This document shows positions 35,943 through 43,664 of a stretch of DNA of 64,000 nt, in pieces. Each line of letters opens with the position of its first letter. The first letter of the stretch is position 1. The position numbers and the translations under genes were made by a program. The notes beneath the pieces are model-generated. The model was not told where the DNA came from and searched no databases. It saw nothing but the letters and a program-made list of their open reading frames with translations. The DNA lies in assembly GCA_965279075.1 (NCBI GenBank), contig CBDIHI010000010.1, positions 604,992-668,991 on the forward strand, written 5' to 3'. The stretch comes from SZAS-79 sp965279075. GTDB taxonomy: Bacteria; Pseudomonadota; Gammaproteobacteria; Burkholderiales; SG8-39.

Positions 35943-37753
35943 GGCCTTGCTCCTCCGGAGGGATGGATGATGTGTGGGGGGGATGGGTCGGCGTAGAGGT
36001 CCTCGACCAGCGCGGTGCGGGCCTTCAGCACCGCGCGCTGGTTGATGGACCCCTTGTCGGTGATCTCGCCCGCGTCGATCGACAGCGGGTCGGTGAGCAG
36101 CACGGCCCGCGCGACGCGCGTGGCGCTGCCCGTCGCGTCTTCTGCGACCTTGTCCAGGATGCGGCGACAGGCCTCGCGCAAGGCCGGCGTGTTCGGCGTG
36201 CCCGAGCGGGGAACGATGAGCGCCGTGACCTCGCGCCGGTTGTGGCCGGCGATCACCGCGTCCTGCACCCACGGCGTGCCCGCGGCGATAATGCGCGCGC
36301 GCAGCGGCCCGACGCTGACGAAGGTGCCCGAGTCCAGCTTGAAGTCCTCCGCGATGCGGCCGTCGAACACCAGCCCCTTCTGCGGGTCGTCCGGGTCGAG
36401 GAAGCGCGCGGCATCGCCGCTGCGGTAGAAGCCGTCCTCGTCGAAGGCCTCGCGCGTGAGCTGCTCGCGCCGCCAGAAGCCCGGCGTCACGCTGGGCCCG
36501 CGGTAGCGCACCTCGAGCTTGTCGCCCACCGGCACGAGGCGCATCTCGACGCCGAGCGCCGGGTGCCCGATGCCCCCCGACTGCCCCGCCTCCCAGTTGG
36601 CCACGACCGCGAACGGCGCGGTTTCCGTCATGCCGAGGCCCGTAATCATCAGGATCCGTTCGCCGCAGGTCTTTTCGGCGGCGGCGTGCAGGCTCTCCCA
36701 GATCGGCTGGGCGAGGCTTGCCGCCGCGTAAAACAGCATCTTCACGCGCGCGAAGAAGCTCCTGGCGAGTTCTTCGTCGGCATGCAGCGCCTGCGCGATC
36801 TCCTCGAAGCCGCGCGGCACGTTGAAGTACACCGTCGGCGAAATCTCGCGCAGGTTCCTCAGGGTCTCGCCGATGAGCGCGGGCACGGGCTTGCCTTCGT
36901 CGATGTACAGCGACCCGCCGTTGTAGAGGGCCAGGCCGTAGTTGTGGTTGCCGCCGAAAGTGTGGTTCCACGGCAGCCAGTCGACCAGCACCGGCGGCTC
37001 CTCGGCGAGGAAAGGCAGGCTGTCGACGATCATCTGCAGGTTGCTGGTCAGCATGCGCTGCGTGTGGATCACCGCCTTGGGCATGCCGGTCGAACCCGAA
37101 GTCAGCAGGAATTTGCTGACCGAGTCGGGCCGGATGGCTTCGTGCGCCTCCTCCACGCGCGCGGTCGGGCGCGTGGCCGCCAGCTCGGCGAAAGGGGTCG
37201 TACTGCGCCCCGGCACGACGCCCTGGGTGATGACGACCTCCGTCGCGCCGGGAAAAGCGGCCGCGAGCGCACGCTCGTACTTCATCCCGTCGGCCGCGAA
37301 CACCAGCCCCGGCGTCATCAGCTCGGAAACGAATTTCAGCTTGGCATGGTCCTGGGAGACCAGCGAATACGCGGGCGACACCGGGATGAAGGGCACGCCC
37401 GCATGCAGCGCGGCGAGGGCCAGCATCGCGTGCTCGAGGTCGTTCTCCGACAGGATCATCAGCGGGCGCTCCGCCGAGAGCCCGCGCTCGAGCAGGCCCT
37501 GCCCGATGCGCCGCGCGTACTCGAGGGCATGCGCATACGTGATGCGCCGCCACTCGCCCGAGGGCAGGCGCTTGGCGATGAAGGTGCGATCGGGCGCTTG
37601 TGCCGCCCACTGCAGCAGGCGCTGCGTGAGGCGCGCCGGGTACTCGCCCAGCGGCGCGGGTGACTTCAGCAGGTAGCCGCCCTGCGCGTCGCGCGCGACC
37701 TGCACGCTGGCGGGGCCGAGGGCGACCTTGCGGTACCGGGAGGCGCTCGTCAC
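35939..37753 (-). CDS. fcs: Feruloyl-CoA synthase-like aryl-CoA ligase
   Basis: This 604-residue ANL ligase activates a carboxylic acid as its CoA thioester. It has the P-loop LLTSGSTGMPKAV, the WLPWNHTFGGNHNYG segment characteristic of feruloyl-CoA synthases, MITGLGMTETAPFA and DGFYRSGDAARF. Likely substrates are ferulate, p-coumarate and caffeate. It starts at GTG 37753, 7 bases after the MarR regulator stop, and overlaps the amidohydrolase. p-Coumaroyl-CoA, one expected product, is also the chromophore donor of PYP, which is encoded in this window. Confidence 0.83.
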   Translation of the reverse strand: MTSASRYRKVALGPASVQVARDAQGGYLLKSPAPLGEYPARLTQRLLQWAAQAPDRTFIAKRLPSGEWRRITYAHALEYARRIGQGLLERGLSAERPLMILSENDLEHAMLALAALHAGVPFIPVSPAYSLVSQDHAKLKFVSELMTPGLVFAADGMKYERALAAAFPGATEVVITQGVVPGRSTTPFAELAATRPTARVEEAHEAIRPDSVSKFLLTSGSTGMPKAVIHTQRMLTSNLQMIVDSLPFLAEEPPVLVDWLPWNHTFGGNHNYGLALYNGGSLYIDEGKPVPALIGETLRNLREISPTVYFNVPRGFEEIAQALHADEELARSFFARVKMLFYAAASLAQPIWESLHAAAEKTCGERILMITGLGMTETAPFAVVANWEAGQSGGIGHPALGVEMRLVPVGDKLEVRYRGPSVTPGFWRREQLTREAFDEDGFYRSGDAARFLDPDDPQKGLVFDGRIAEDFKLDSGTFVSVGPLRARIIAAGTPWVQDAVIAGHNRREVTALIVPRSGTPNTPALREACRRILDKVAEDATGSATRVARAVLLTDPLSIDAGEITDKGSINQRAVLKARTALVEDLYADPSPPHIIHPSGGARP

Positions 37754-37760
37754 GGGCCGT

Positions 37761-38240
37761 TCAGCCGGAAATCTTGGCGAGCAGGCGCAGCAACTCCGCG
37801 CGCTCGGCGGGCTGGAGCCGGGCGGCGAACCGCCGGTCGGAGATGCGCACCCGCTTCTTCAGGTCGCGCAGCAGCGCCGCGCCCTTCACGGTGAGGAACA
37901 GGCCCCATGCGCGCGCATCGTCGGGGCGGTGGCGACGCTCCGCGAGGCCGCGCTGCTCCAGCCAGTCGGCCAGCATCATCGCCCCCGAGCGCGCGGTGCC
38001 GAGCGCTTCGCCGAGCGCGCTCTGGCTCATGCCGGGATTGCGCTCCAGGATGATCAGCGCCGTGAAGCGCGGCGGCGTGATCTGCTCGCCCGCCGTCGCG
38101 CGCGAGAAAGCCTCGAAGGAAGCAATCTGCGCGCGCTTCAGCGCGTAGCCGAAATGCTGGTCGAGGTCGGCATAGTCGACGCCGTCGATCCGGGCGAAAC
38201 TCCCGGGTCGGGGACCGCGCGATGTGGTGGTTTTTTTCAA
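37761..38240 (-). CDS. MarR-family regulator of the hydroxycinnamate genes
   Basis: The roughly 159-residue protein has the winged-helix signature of MarR repressors: TPPRFTALIILERNPGMSQSALGEALG, then SGAMMLADWLEQRGLAERRHRPDDARAW. It precedes the fcs operon and faces the ABC transporter operon, as CouR and HcaR regulators do. In those systems the aryl-CoA thioester is the inducer, which would make the ligase product the signal here. The only plausible start in frame is TTG 38240, without a clear ribosome-binding site, so the N-terminus is uncertain. Confidence 0.78.
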   Translation of the reverse strand: MKKTTTSRGPRPGSFARIDGVDYADLDQHFGYALKRAQIASFEAFSRATAGEQITPPRFTALIILERNPGMSQSALGEALGTARSGAMMLADWLEQRGLAERRHRPDDARAWGLFLTVKGAALLRDLKKRVRISDRRFAARLQPAERAELLRLLAKISG

Positions 38241-38251
38241 GGTGGGATGCG

Positions 38252-38280
38252 TTGACCGGCAGATTGTAATGATATATAAC
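38252..38280 (+). promoter_or_regulatory. Promoter of the LIV-type transporter operon
   Basis: TTGACC (38252-38257) and TATAAC (38275-38280) are exactly 17 bases apart, each five of six to consensus. Predicted start is near 38287, about 113 bases before the receptor ATG. The 38261-38285 inverted repeat covers its spacer and -10. Confidence 0.68.
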
Positions 38281-38285
38281 AATCT
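38261..38285. promoter_or_regulatory. Inverted repeat, probable MarR operator
   Basis: AGATTGT (38261-38267) and ACAATCT (38279-38285) are perfect seven-base arms around an 11-base AT-rich centre. The site overlaps the spacer and -10 of the rightward promoter and lies 21 bases upstream of the marR TTG start, so one bound dimer could shut both operons. Confidence 0.6.
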
Positions 38286-38399
38286 CCGGAGAACATGTTT
38301 CGCACCATGATCTTGCGGCACGCAGCGGATGCGGCGATGCAGCATAAGGTGTGGGACGAAAGCGGCGACAATACGGCCGCATACACACAGGAGGAGTAC

Positions 38400-39641
38400 A
38401 TGACCCAAGGCCCCGGTTTCACCCGCCGCCAGTTCAATACGGCCCTCGCCGCCAGCGGCTCGCTCGCCGCCCTTTCCCCGTTCGGCATCGCGCGCGGCCA
38501 GTCGAGCAAGCTGAAGGTGGGCGTGCTGCTTCCCCGCTCCGGCTTCCAGGGGTTCATCGGCCAGTCCTGCCAGAAAGGCGCCGACCTCGCGCCTGGCGTG
38601 ATCAAGGAGTTGCTCGGCGTGGACATCGAACTGATGAACGCCGACACCGAAACCAACGTCGACACCGCGCGTACCCGCGCCGAGCGCCTGATCCAGGAAG
38701 GCGCCAACGTGCTGGTCGGCCCGTTCGACTCCGGCGCCGCTTCGGCGATCGCGCAGGTGGCCGAGCAGCGCGGCGTGCCGTTCGTCATCAACATCGCCGC
38801 GGCGCCGCCCATCACCGAGCAGGGCTACAAGTTCGTGTTCCGCAATTTCCCCACGGCCATCGACCTCACCCGGAACGGCCTGTCGCTGATCGGGGACCTG
38901 TTCCGCGAGACCAGGGTTGCCCCGCGCACCGCGGTGTTCATGCACGTGAACGACACCTTCGGCCAGGCGATGTTCAAGGGTATTTCGGCGATGCTGCCGG
39001 GCCTGACCAACCTGCCCTTCAAGATCGTCGACACGATCTCCTACGACCCCGCGGCAAAGGACCTGACGGTCGAGGTGTCGAAGGCCAAGGCCGCCAACGC
39101 CGACTTCCTGCTGCTGGTCTGCCGCCTCAATGACGCGATCATCCTGCGCCGCGAGATGGTCAAGCAGCGCTGGAACCCGATGGGCATCATCAGCCCGGGC
39201 TCGCCCGGCATGTACGAGGAGCAGTTCACCAAGGCCCTCGGCAAGCTGGCGGACCACTGCATCTCGAACGCGCCCTGGTTCAACCCCAAGACCAACCTGA
39301 CCAAGGTCGTCGATACCGCCTTCAGGAAGCAGAACCCGAAAGAGCAGTTCGTGTTCCACGGCACCAACGTGGCGTACACGTTCGAGTCGATCCTCATCGC
39401 CGCCGACGCCTTCAAGCGCGCCCGGAGCACGGATCCCAAGGTCCTCGCCGACGCGATCCGCCAGACCAACATCATCGACCGCGTGGCGCTGGGCGGGCCC
39501 ATCAAGTTCAACGCCAAGGGGCAGGTCGAAGGCAACCTCTCGGCCTGCGCGCAGAACCTGAACGGCCGGCCGACCGTGGTGCTGCCGCTCAGTGCGGCGG
39601 AAGCCAAGGCCGTGTTCCCGATGCCGGGATACAAGGCGTAG
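38400..39641 (+). CDS. LIV-type ABC transporter substrate-binding protein
   Basis: The 413-residue receptor has a twin-arginine-like leader (TRRQFNTALAASGSLAAL) and a type I periplasmic-binding fold: KVGVLLPRSGFQGFIGQ, NADTETNVDTARTRAERLIQ, VLVGPFDSGAASAIAQVAEQRGV. Being opposite a feruloyl-CoA synthase operon and a MarR regulator, it probably binds hydroxycinnamates or other aromatic acids, like CouP of Rhodopseudomonas, rather than leucine. The start ATG 38400 has AGGAGGAG upstream. A strong terminator-like hairpin follows its stop, which would keep its level above that of the membrane subunits. Confidence 0.87.
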   Translation: MTQGPGFTRRQFNTALAASGSLAALSPFGIARGQSSKLKVGVLLPRSGFQGFIGQSCQKGADLAPGVIKELLGVDIELMNADTETNVDTARTRAERLIQEGANVLVGPFDSGAASAIAQVAEQRGVPFVINIAAAPPITEQGYKFVFRNFPTAIDLTRNGLSLIGDLFRETRVAPRTAVFMHVNDTFGQAMFKGISAMLPGLTNLPFKIVDTISYDPAAKDLTVEVSKAKAANADFLLLVCRLNDAIILRREMVKQRWNPMGIISPGSPGMYEEQFTKALGKLADHCISNAPWFNPKTNLTKVVDTAFRKQNPKEQFVFHGTNVAYTFESILIAADAFKRARSTDPKVLADAIRQTNIIDRVALGGPIKFNAKGQVEGNLSACAQNLNGRPTVVLPLSAAEAKAVFPMPGYKA

Positions 39642-39660
39642 CGGGCCTCGACCGTCAGAG

Positions 39661-39687
39661 GGGGCCGGCACTGCCGGCCCCTTTTTT
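39661..39687 (+). terminator. Intrinsic terminator/attenuator between receptor and permease genes
   Basis: GGGGCCGGC (39661-39669) pairs perfectly with GCCGGCCCC (39673-39681) around a three-base loop and is followed by six T (39682-39687). The ATG of the permease gene comes immediately after the T tract. Partial read-through would give high receptor and low permease expression. Confidence 0.85.
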
Positions 39688-40560
39688 ATGCCCTCAATAG
39701 ACCTCATCGCCAACGTAGTCATCGCCGGCCTGCTCACGGGCCTGGTCTACGGCCTGATGGCGCTGGGCCTGTCGGTGATCTTCGGCGTGGTTCGCGTCGT
39801 CAATTTCGCGCACGGCGAGATGATGACCATCGCGATGTACGCCGCCGTGGCCCTGTTCGGCGCCTTCAAGCTCGACCCGTTCCTCGCGGTGATCCCCGTG
39901 GCGGTGGTGTTCTTCGGGCTCGGGTACGCAATGCAGGCCGGGCTCATCAACCCCTTCATCACCCGCCCCGAGCACTCGCAGTTCATGCTGCTGGTCGCCG
40001 TGGCGATCATCATGGTGAACGTGCTCCTGATGATCTTCGGTCCCAGTGCGCTCAATGTGCAAGTGGATTACCAGCTGGAATCCTTCGAGCTCGGACCGGT
40101 ACTGTTCGACAAGGCACGCATGTATGCCGCCGGCATGGCCCTCGCCACGAGCGCCGCGCTGTTCGCCTTCTTCCGCTACACGAATACCGGCAAGGCGATC
40201 CGCGCCTGTGCCGACAACAACCTCGGGGCGAAGGTCGTGGGCCTCGACGTGAAGCACCTGTACGCCCTGACCTTCGGCCTCGGCTCAGCCTGCGTGGCCG
40301 TGGCCGGCTGCATGATGATCCTGCTCGTCGACGTCACGCCAACGCTGGGGCCGGGGTACACGCTGCTCGCGTTCATCATCGTCATCATCGGCGGGCTGGG
40401 GTCGATGCCGGGCGCACTGCTCGGCGGCCTGCTGATCGGGGTCTCCGAGGCGCTGGCCGGCCTGTTCTTCACGCCCTCGGCCAAGAGCATGTTCGGCTTC
40501 GCGCTGCTGATCCTCGTGCTGCTGTTCCGGCCGCAGGGGCTGCTGGGAAGGAAACCTTGA
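39688..40560 (+). CDS. livH: LIV-type ABC transporter permease (LivH-like)
   Basis: The 290-residue membrane protein has about eight hydrophobic helices and the family motifs GLVYGLMALGLSVIFGVVRVVNFAHGE near the start and VIIGGLGSMPGALLGGLLIGV near the end. The ATG at 39688 abuts the T tract of a terminator hairpin, so no ribosome-binding site precedes it. Translation probably depends on read-through RNA whose hairpin occupies the normal binding position. The next gene overlaps its stop. The symbol describes family, not leucine specificity. Confidence 0.9.
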   Translation: MPSIDLIANVVIAGLLTGLVYGLMALGLSVIFGVVRVVNFAHGEMMTIAMYAAVALFGAFKLDPFLAVIPVAVVFFGLGYAMQAGLINPFITRPEHSQFMLLVAVAIIMVNVLLMIFGPSALNVQVDYQLESFELGPVLFDKARMYAAGMALATSAALFAFFRYTNTGKAIRACADNNLGAKVVGLDVKHLYALTFGLGSACVAVAGCMMILLVDVTPTLGPGYTLLAFIIVIIGGLGSMPGALLGGLLIGVSEALAGLFFTPSAKSMFGFALLILVLLFRPQGLLGRKP

Positions 40561-41528
40561 ACCCGCGCGCCCGCCTCCTCCTCGGCCTGCTGCTCGCGGT
40601 GCTGCTCGTGCTGCCCGCCTTCGCCAGCAACTACCTGCTGTCGGTCGCCACGCTGGTCCTGTACTTCGCGTTCACCGGGCAGGCCTGGAACGTGATGATG
40701 GGCTTCGCGGGGCAACTCTCGCTCGGCCATTCGCTGTATGTCGGCGTCGGCGCCTACGTGGCGGCGGCGATGTTCGTGAACCTCGGCATCGGCCCCTGGG
40801 CCGGGCTGTGGGTGGCGGTCCTCGTCTGCATGGCGCTTGGCGCGGCCATAGGCTTCCTCGCCTTCCGCTTCGGGATCTCGGGGGTGTACTTCGCGCTGCT
40901 GACGATCGCCTTCGCCGAGTTCACCCGCATCGGCTTCGACCATATCCAGTGGACCGGCGGCTCGGGCGGGCTGTTCCTCAAGGTGGCCCAGCGTGAGCAG
41001 ATGGACCTGCTGAACTTCCGCGGCCCCCCCGCGATGTACTACTACGCGATCCTAGCGCTGGCGGTCGGCGCGCTTGCGCTGTGCACGTGGCTCCTGCGCA
41101 GCCGGGCCGGCTACTACTGGCAGGCCATCCGCGAGGACGAGGAAGCCGCGCAGGCCCTCGGCATCAACACCTTCCGCTACAAGATGCTGGCCGTGCTGAT
41201 CAGCTCGGCGATGACGGCGGTCTCCGGCGTGTTCTTCGCCTTCTATTACAACAACATCTTCCCCGAGCAGATCTTCCACATCAGCCGTTCAATCGAGATC
41301 ATCCTCGGCCCCATCATCGGCGGCATAGGCACGCTGTTCGGGCCGGTGCTCGGCGCCTTCGTGCTGACGGTGCTGGCCGACAGCATCACCGAGATCCTCG
41401 CGTACTTCGGGGTCGAGATCCCCGGCGTGAAGCAGGTGTTCTACGGCGTAGTGCTGCTCGGCGTGGTGATGTTCCTCCCCAACGGCATCTGGCCGTCGCT
41501 TGCGAAAAAGATCGGGGTGGCGAAGTAA
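40557..41528 (+). CDS. livM: LIV-type ABC transporter permease (LivM-like)
   Basis: The 323-residue permease has about nine membrane helices and the motif NVMMGFAGQLSLGHSLYVGVGAY, with SGVYFALLTIAFAEF and GPIIGGIGTLFGPVLGA typical of LivM. It starts at TTG 40557, overlapping the livH stop, with AAGGAAA just upstream. It pairs with LivH as the membrane channel. Its stop shares one base with the ATG of the ATPase gene (TAATG). Confidence 0.9.
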   Translation: MNPRARLLLGLLLAVLLVLPAFASNYLLSVATLVLYFAFTGQAWNVMMGFAGQLSLGHSLYVGVGAYVAAAMFVNLGIGPWAGLWVAVLVCMALGAAIGFLAFRFGISGVYFALLTIAFAEFTRIGFDHIQWTGGSGGLFLKVAQREQMDLLNFRGPPAMYYYAILALAVGALALCTWLLRSRAGYYWQAIREDEEAAQALGINTFRYKMLAVLISSAMTAVSGVFFAFYYNNIFPEQIFHISRSIEIILGPIIGGIGTLFGPVLGAFVLTVLADSITEILAYFGVEIPGVKQVFYGVVLLGVVMFLPNGIWPSLAKKIGVAK

Positions 41529-42247
41529 TGCTCCAGGTCCGCGCCATCTCCAAGTCCTTCCGCGGCCTCAAGGCCGTGTCCAATGCCAGCCTCGAGGTGC
41601 CGCAGGGCGGGCTGGTGGCGCTGATCGGCCCCAACGGGGCCGGCAAGACGACCTGCTTCAACATGATCGCCGGGGTGTTCGCGCCGGACACCGGCGAGAT
41701 CCTCTTTGAAGGCAAGCGCATCGACGGCCAGCGACCCGACCAGATCTGCATCGCGGGCGTCGGCCGCACGTTCCAGATCGTGAAGCCCTTCGCCGGGCTG
41801 TCGGTGCTCGACAACGTCATCGTCGGCGCATTCAACCGCACCCGGCACCTGGCCGAGGCACGGCAGGCCGCAAGCCGCATCGTCGACAAGCTCGGCCTCG
41901 GCCCCAAGCGCGACCTGCCAGCCTCTTCGCTCACGCTGCCGGACCGCAAGCGCCTCGAGGTCGCCCGCGCCCTGGCCACGGGGCCGAAGCTGCTGCTGCT
42001 CGACGAAGTCATGGCGGGCCTGCGCCCCACCGAGTGCGACCAGATGGTCGAGGTCTTTCGCGAACTCAACGCCAAGGACGGGCTGACCATCCTCCTGATC
42101 GAGCACGTCATGCGCGCGGTGATGGCCCTGGCGCAGAACATCGTCGTGCTCCACCACGGCGAGATCATCGCGCGGGGCACGCCGCAGCAGGTCGTGCGCG
42201 ACCCCGCCGTGCTGGAGTGCTACCTCGGTGAGGAGACCGAGGTATGA
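41528..42247 (+). CDS. livG: LIV-type ABC transporter ATPase (LivG-like)
   Basis: The 239-residue ATPase has Walker A GPNGAGKT and Walker B LLLLDEVMAGL. The signature region reads LTLPDRKRLEVARAL, lacking a standard LSGGQ, which is common in the LivG group. The switch histidine lies in LIEHVMRAVM. DEVMAGL replaces the more usual DEPxAGL. It drives transport together with LivF. Confidence 0.9.
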   Translation: MLQVRAISKSFRGLKAVSNASLEVPQGGLVALIGPNGAGKTTCFNMIAGVFAPDTGEILFEGKRIDGQRPDQICIAGVGRTFQIVKPFAGLSVLDNVIVGAFNRTRHLAEARQAASRIVDKLGLGPKRDLPASSLTLPDRKRLEVARALATGPKLLLLDEVMAGLRPTECDQMVEVFRELNAKDGLTILLIEHVMRAVMALAQNIVVLHHGEIIARGTPQQVVRDPAVLECYLGEETEV

Positions 42248-42957
42248 GCGCGCTGCTCGAAGTCTCGGACCTTGACCTGTATTACGGCGACGCGCAGGCC
42301 CTCGACCAGGTCACGCTCTCGGTCGAAACCGGGAAGGTCGTCGCCATCGTCGGCGCCAACGGCGCGGGCAAGTCTTCGCTGATCCGCACCATCGCCGGCA
42401 TCGAGAAGCCCCGCGGCGGCCGCGTGCGGTTCAAGGGGCAGGACATCACCGGGTTCGAGTCCTACGCCACCTGCAACCTCGGCATCGGCCAGGTCGCCGA
42501 AGGGCGGCAGATCTTCCCTACCCTCTCCGTCACCGAGAACCTCGAGATGGGCGGGTTGCTGCCGCGCGCGCGTGCCAAGGCCCGGCGGACCATGGACGAG
42601 GTGTTCTCCATGTTTCCCCGGCTCGCCGAGCGGCGCGACCAGCTCGCCGGCACCATGTCCGGCGGCGAGCAGCAGATGCTCGCGATCGGGCGCTGCCTGA
42701 TGGGACAGCCCGAACTCATCATGTTCGACGAGCCCTCGCTCGGCCTCGCGCCCGCGGTCGTGCAGGAAGTCTTCCAGATCATCCGCACGCTGAACGCTGC
42801 TGGAATGACCATCCTGCTGGTCGAGCAGAACGTCGCGGTTTCGCTGAAGATTTCTGCGACTGCGTATGTGCTGGAGAACGGGCGCGTGGTCATGTCGGGC
42901 AGCGGGGAGTCGCTGCTGCATGACGATCGGGTGAGGCAGGCTTATATGGGGCTTTAA
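42244..42957 (+). CDS. livF: LIV-type ABC transporter ATPase (LivF-like)
   Basis: The 237-residue ATPase has Walker A GANGAGKS, a full signature MSGGEQQMLAIGRCLM, Walker B LIMFDEPSLGLAP and switch region LVEQNVAVSL. ATG 42244 overlaps the livG stop (ATGA). It is the last gene of the transporter operon; no clear terminator with a T tract follows, only the near-palindrome at 42975-42992. Confidence 0.92.
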   Translation: MSALLEVSDLDLYYGDAQALDQVTLSVETGKVVAIVGANGAGKSSLIRTIAGIEKPRGGRVRFKGQDITGFESYATCNLGIGQVAEGRQIFPTLSVTENLEMGGLLPRARAKARRTMDEVFSMFPRLAERRDQLAGTMSGGEQQMLAIGRCLMGQPELIMFDEPSLGLAPAVVQEVFQIIRTLNAAGMTILLVEQNVAVSLKISATAYVLENGRVVMSGSGESLLHDDRVRQAYMGL

Positions 42958-42974
42958 TTCCGGGGTGCCGTTGC

Positions 42975-42992
42975 GCGGCGTATATACGACGC
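42975..42992. repeat. 18-base imperfect palindrome between livF and parE
   Basis: The central ten bases CGTATATACG are a perfect palindrome flanked by GCG/CGC arms with one mismatch on each side. It lies between the convergent livF and parE genes. It could be a protein-binding site or the scar of an insertion. No T tract follows, so it is not an obvious terminator. Confidence 0.35.
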
Positions 42993-43002
42993 TGTGCAGC
43001 TG

Positions 43003-43305
43003 TTATGCGTCCCCCAGCCTCGCCCTCCAGTATCCGGGCTTGCGATTCGTTGGCGCCACGGCGACGACATGGACCTCGTTCTCATTGTGCAGGTACACCA
43101 GTGAGAACTTGAATTTCCGATCAACAACCCGGCGCGTCTTGTGTTTGTACTTCGGCCAGGTCTCGGGCGTGGTGGCCGCATGTATCTCGGCGGTGTGAAC
43201 CGCTCTGTCGTAGTGCTCCGCCAATCGGGCGCTGAAAGCAGCGTAGTACTCGACCTCGTGCAGAAACTCGGCGCGAGCCTCCGGGTGATACCGGACCGTT
43301 CTCAC
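43003..43305 (-). CDS. RelE/ParE-family toxin
   Basis: The 100-residue basic protein fits ParE-type toxins: HPEARAEFLHEVEYYA at the N-terminus, ETWPKY in the middle, VVDRKFKFSLVYLHNENEVHVVAVAPTNRKPGYW-like strands at the end (shown here as RKFKFSLVYL and VAVAPTNRKPGYW). ParE relatives poison gyrase, RelE relatives cut mRNA; the final strands favour ParE. ATG 43305 overlaps the antitoxin stop (ATGA), the usual antitoxin-first order. The toxin ends at GCATAAC, a heptamer also found at one edge of the 43601-43664 palindrome. Confidence 0.83.
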   Translation of the reverse strand: MRTVRYHPEARAEFLHEVEYYAAFSARLAEHYDRAVHTAEIHAATTPETWPKYKHKTRRVVDRKFKFSLVYLHNENEVHVVAVAPTNRKPGYWRARLGDA

Positions 43306-43535
43306 CGCCGGATTAGGCGACGTGCTTCCGCGTGAACCTCTTCGGCCGATATGAGCTTGACAGCGCCGGACTCAATCTCTGCGACCCGGCGCTCAATCTC
43401 ACGGTCCCAGGCGTCCTCAGCTTCGGTATCGGACTCTCCTTGCAAGGAGTCCAGCAGTTCCTCTACGAGGCGCGCTCGATCCTCTGCGGACAAGGTCTTG
43501 GCGCGAGCTGACAGTTCCTCAACTAAGGCGGACAT
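43302..43535 (-). CDS. Addiction-module antitoxin
   Basis: The 77-residue acidic helical protein matches the small addiction-module antitoxins paired with ParE-like toxins: LSAEDRARLVEELLDSL then DAWDREIERRVAEIESG. It has no obvious DNA-binding motif. GGAGGT lies 8 bases before ATG 43535. It probably binds and neutralises the toxin encoded immediately downstream. Confidence 0.83.
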   Translation of the reverse strand: MSALVEELSARAKTLSAEDRARLVEELLDSLQGESDTEAEDAWDREIERRVAEIESGAVKLISAEEVHAEARRLIRR

Positions 43536-43600
43536 AGAATGACCTCCAGTTGCTACCAGTACAGTTTACAGCGACGGCGCTCAGGACGGTCGCTTGTGAT

Positions 43601-43664
43601 GCATAACGTTCACGGTGAGGGGCGCGCCGCTTGCGGCGCGTCCCTCTCAAGCGTGCGGTTAGAC
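43601..43664. repeat. Integron attC-like palindromic site
   Basis: A 64-base element bounded by GCATAAC (43601-43607) and GTTAGAC (43658-43664), matching the R'' and R' core sites of attC (the second perfectly, the first with one mismatch). Inside lie GTTCA and CTCAAGCG, as in 59-base elements, and a 14-base stem (43617-43630 with 43633-43646, one mismatch). On the minus strand the core is GTCTAAC...GTTATGC, so orientation is ambiguous. No integrase gene is in the window. Confidence 0.45.

Noticed and set aside
37761..39737. Very long leftward frame continuing the MarR reading frame across the ABC receptor gene
   Set aside because: Only the last 160 codons match MarR; the rest is antisense to the receptor.
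43658..43664. GTTAGAC as evidence of a functional integron
   Set aside because: One core site and no integrase or attI in the window; reported only as an attC-like element.
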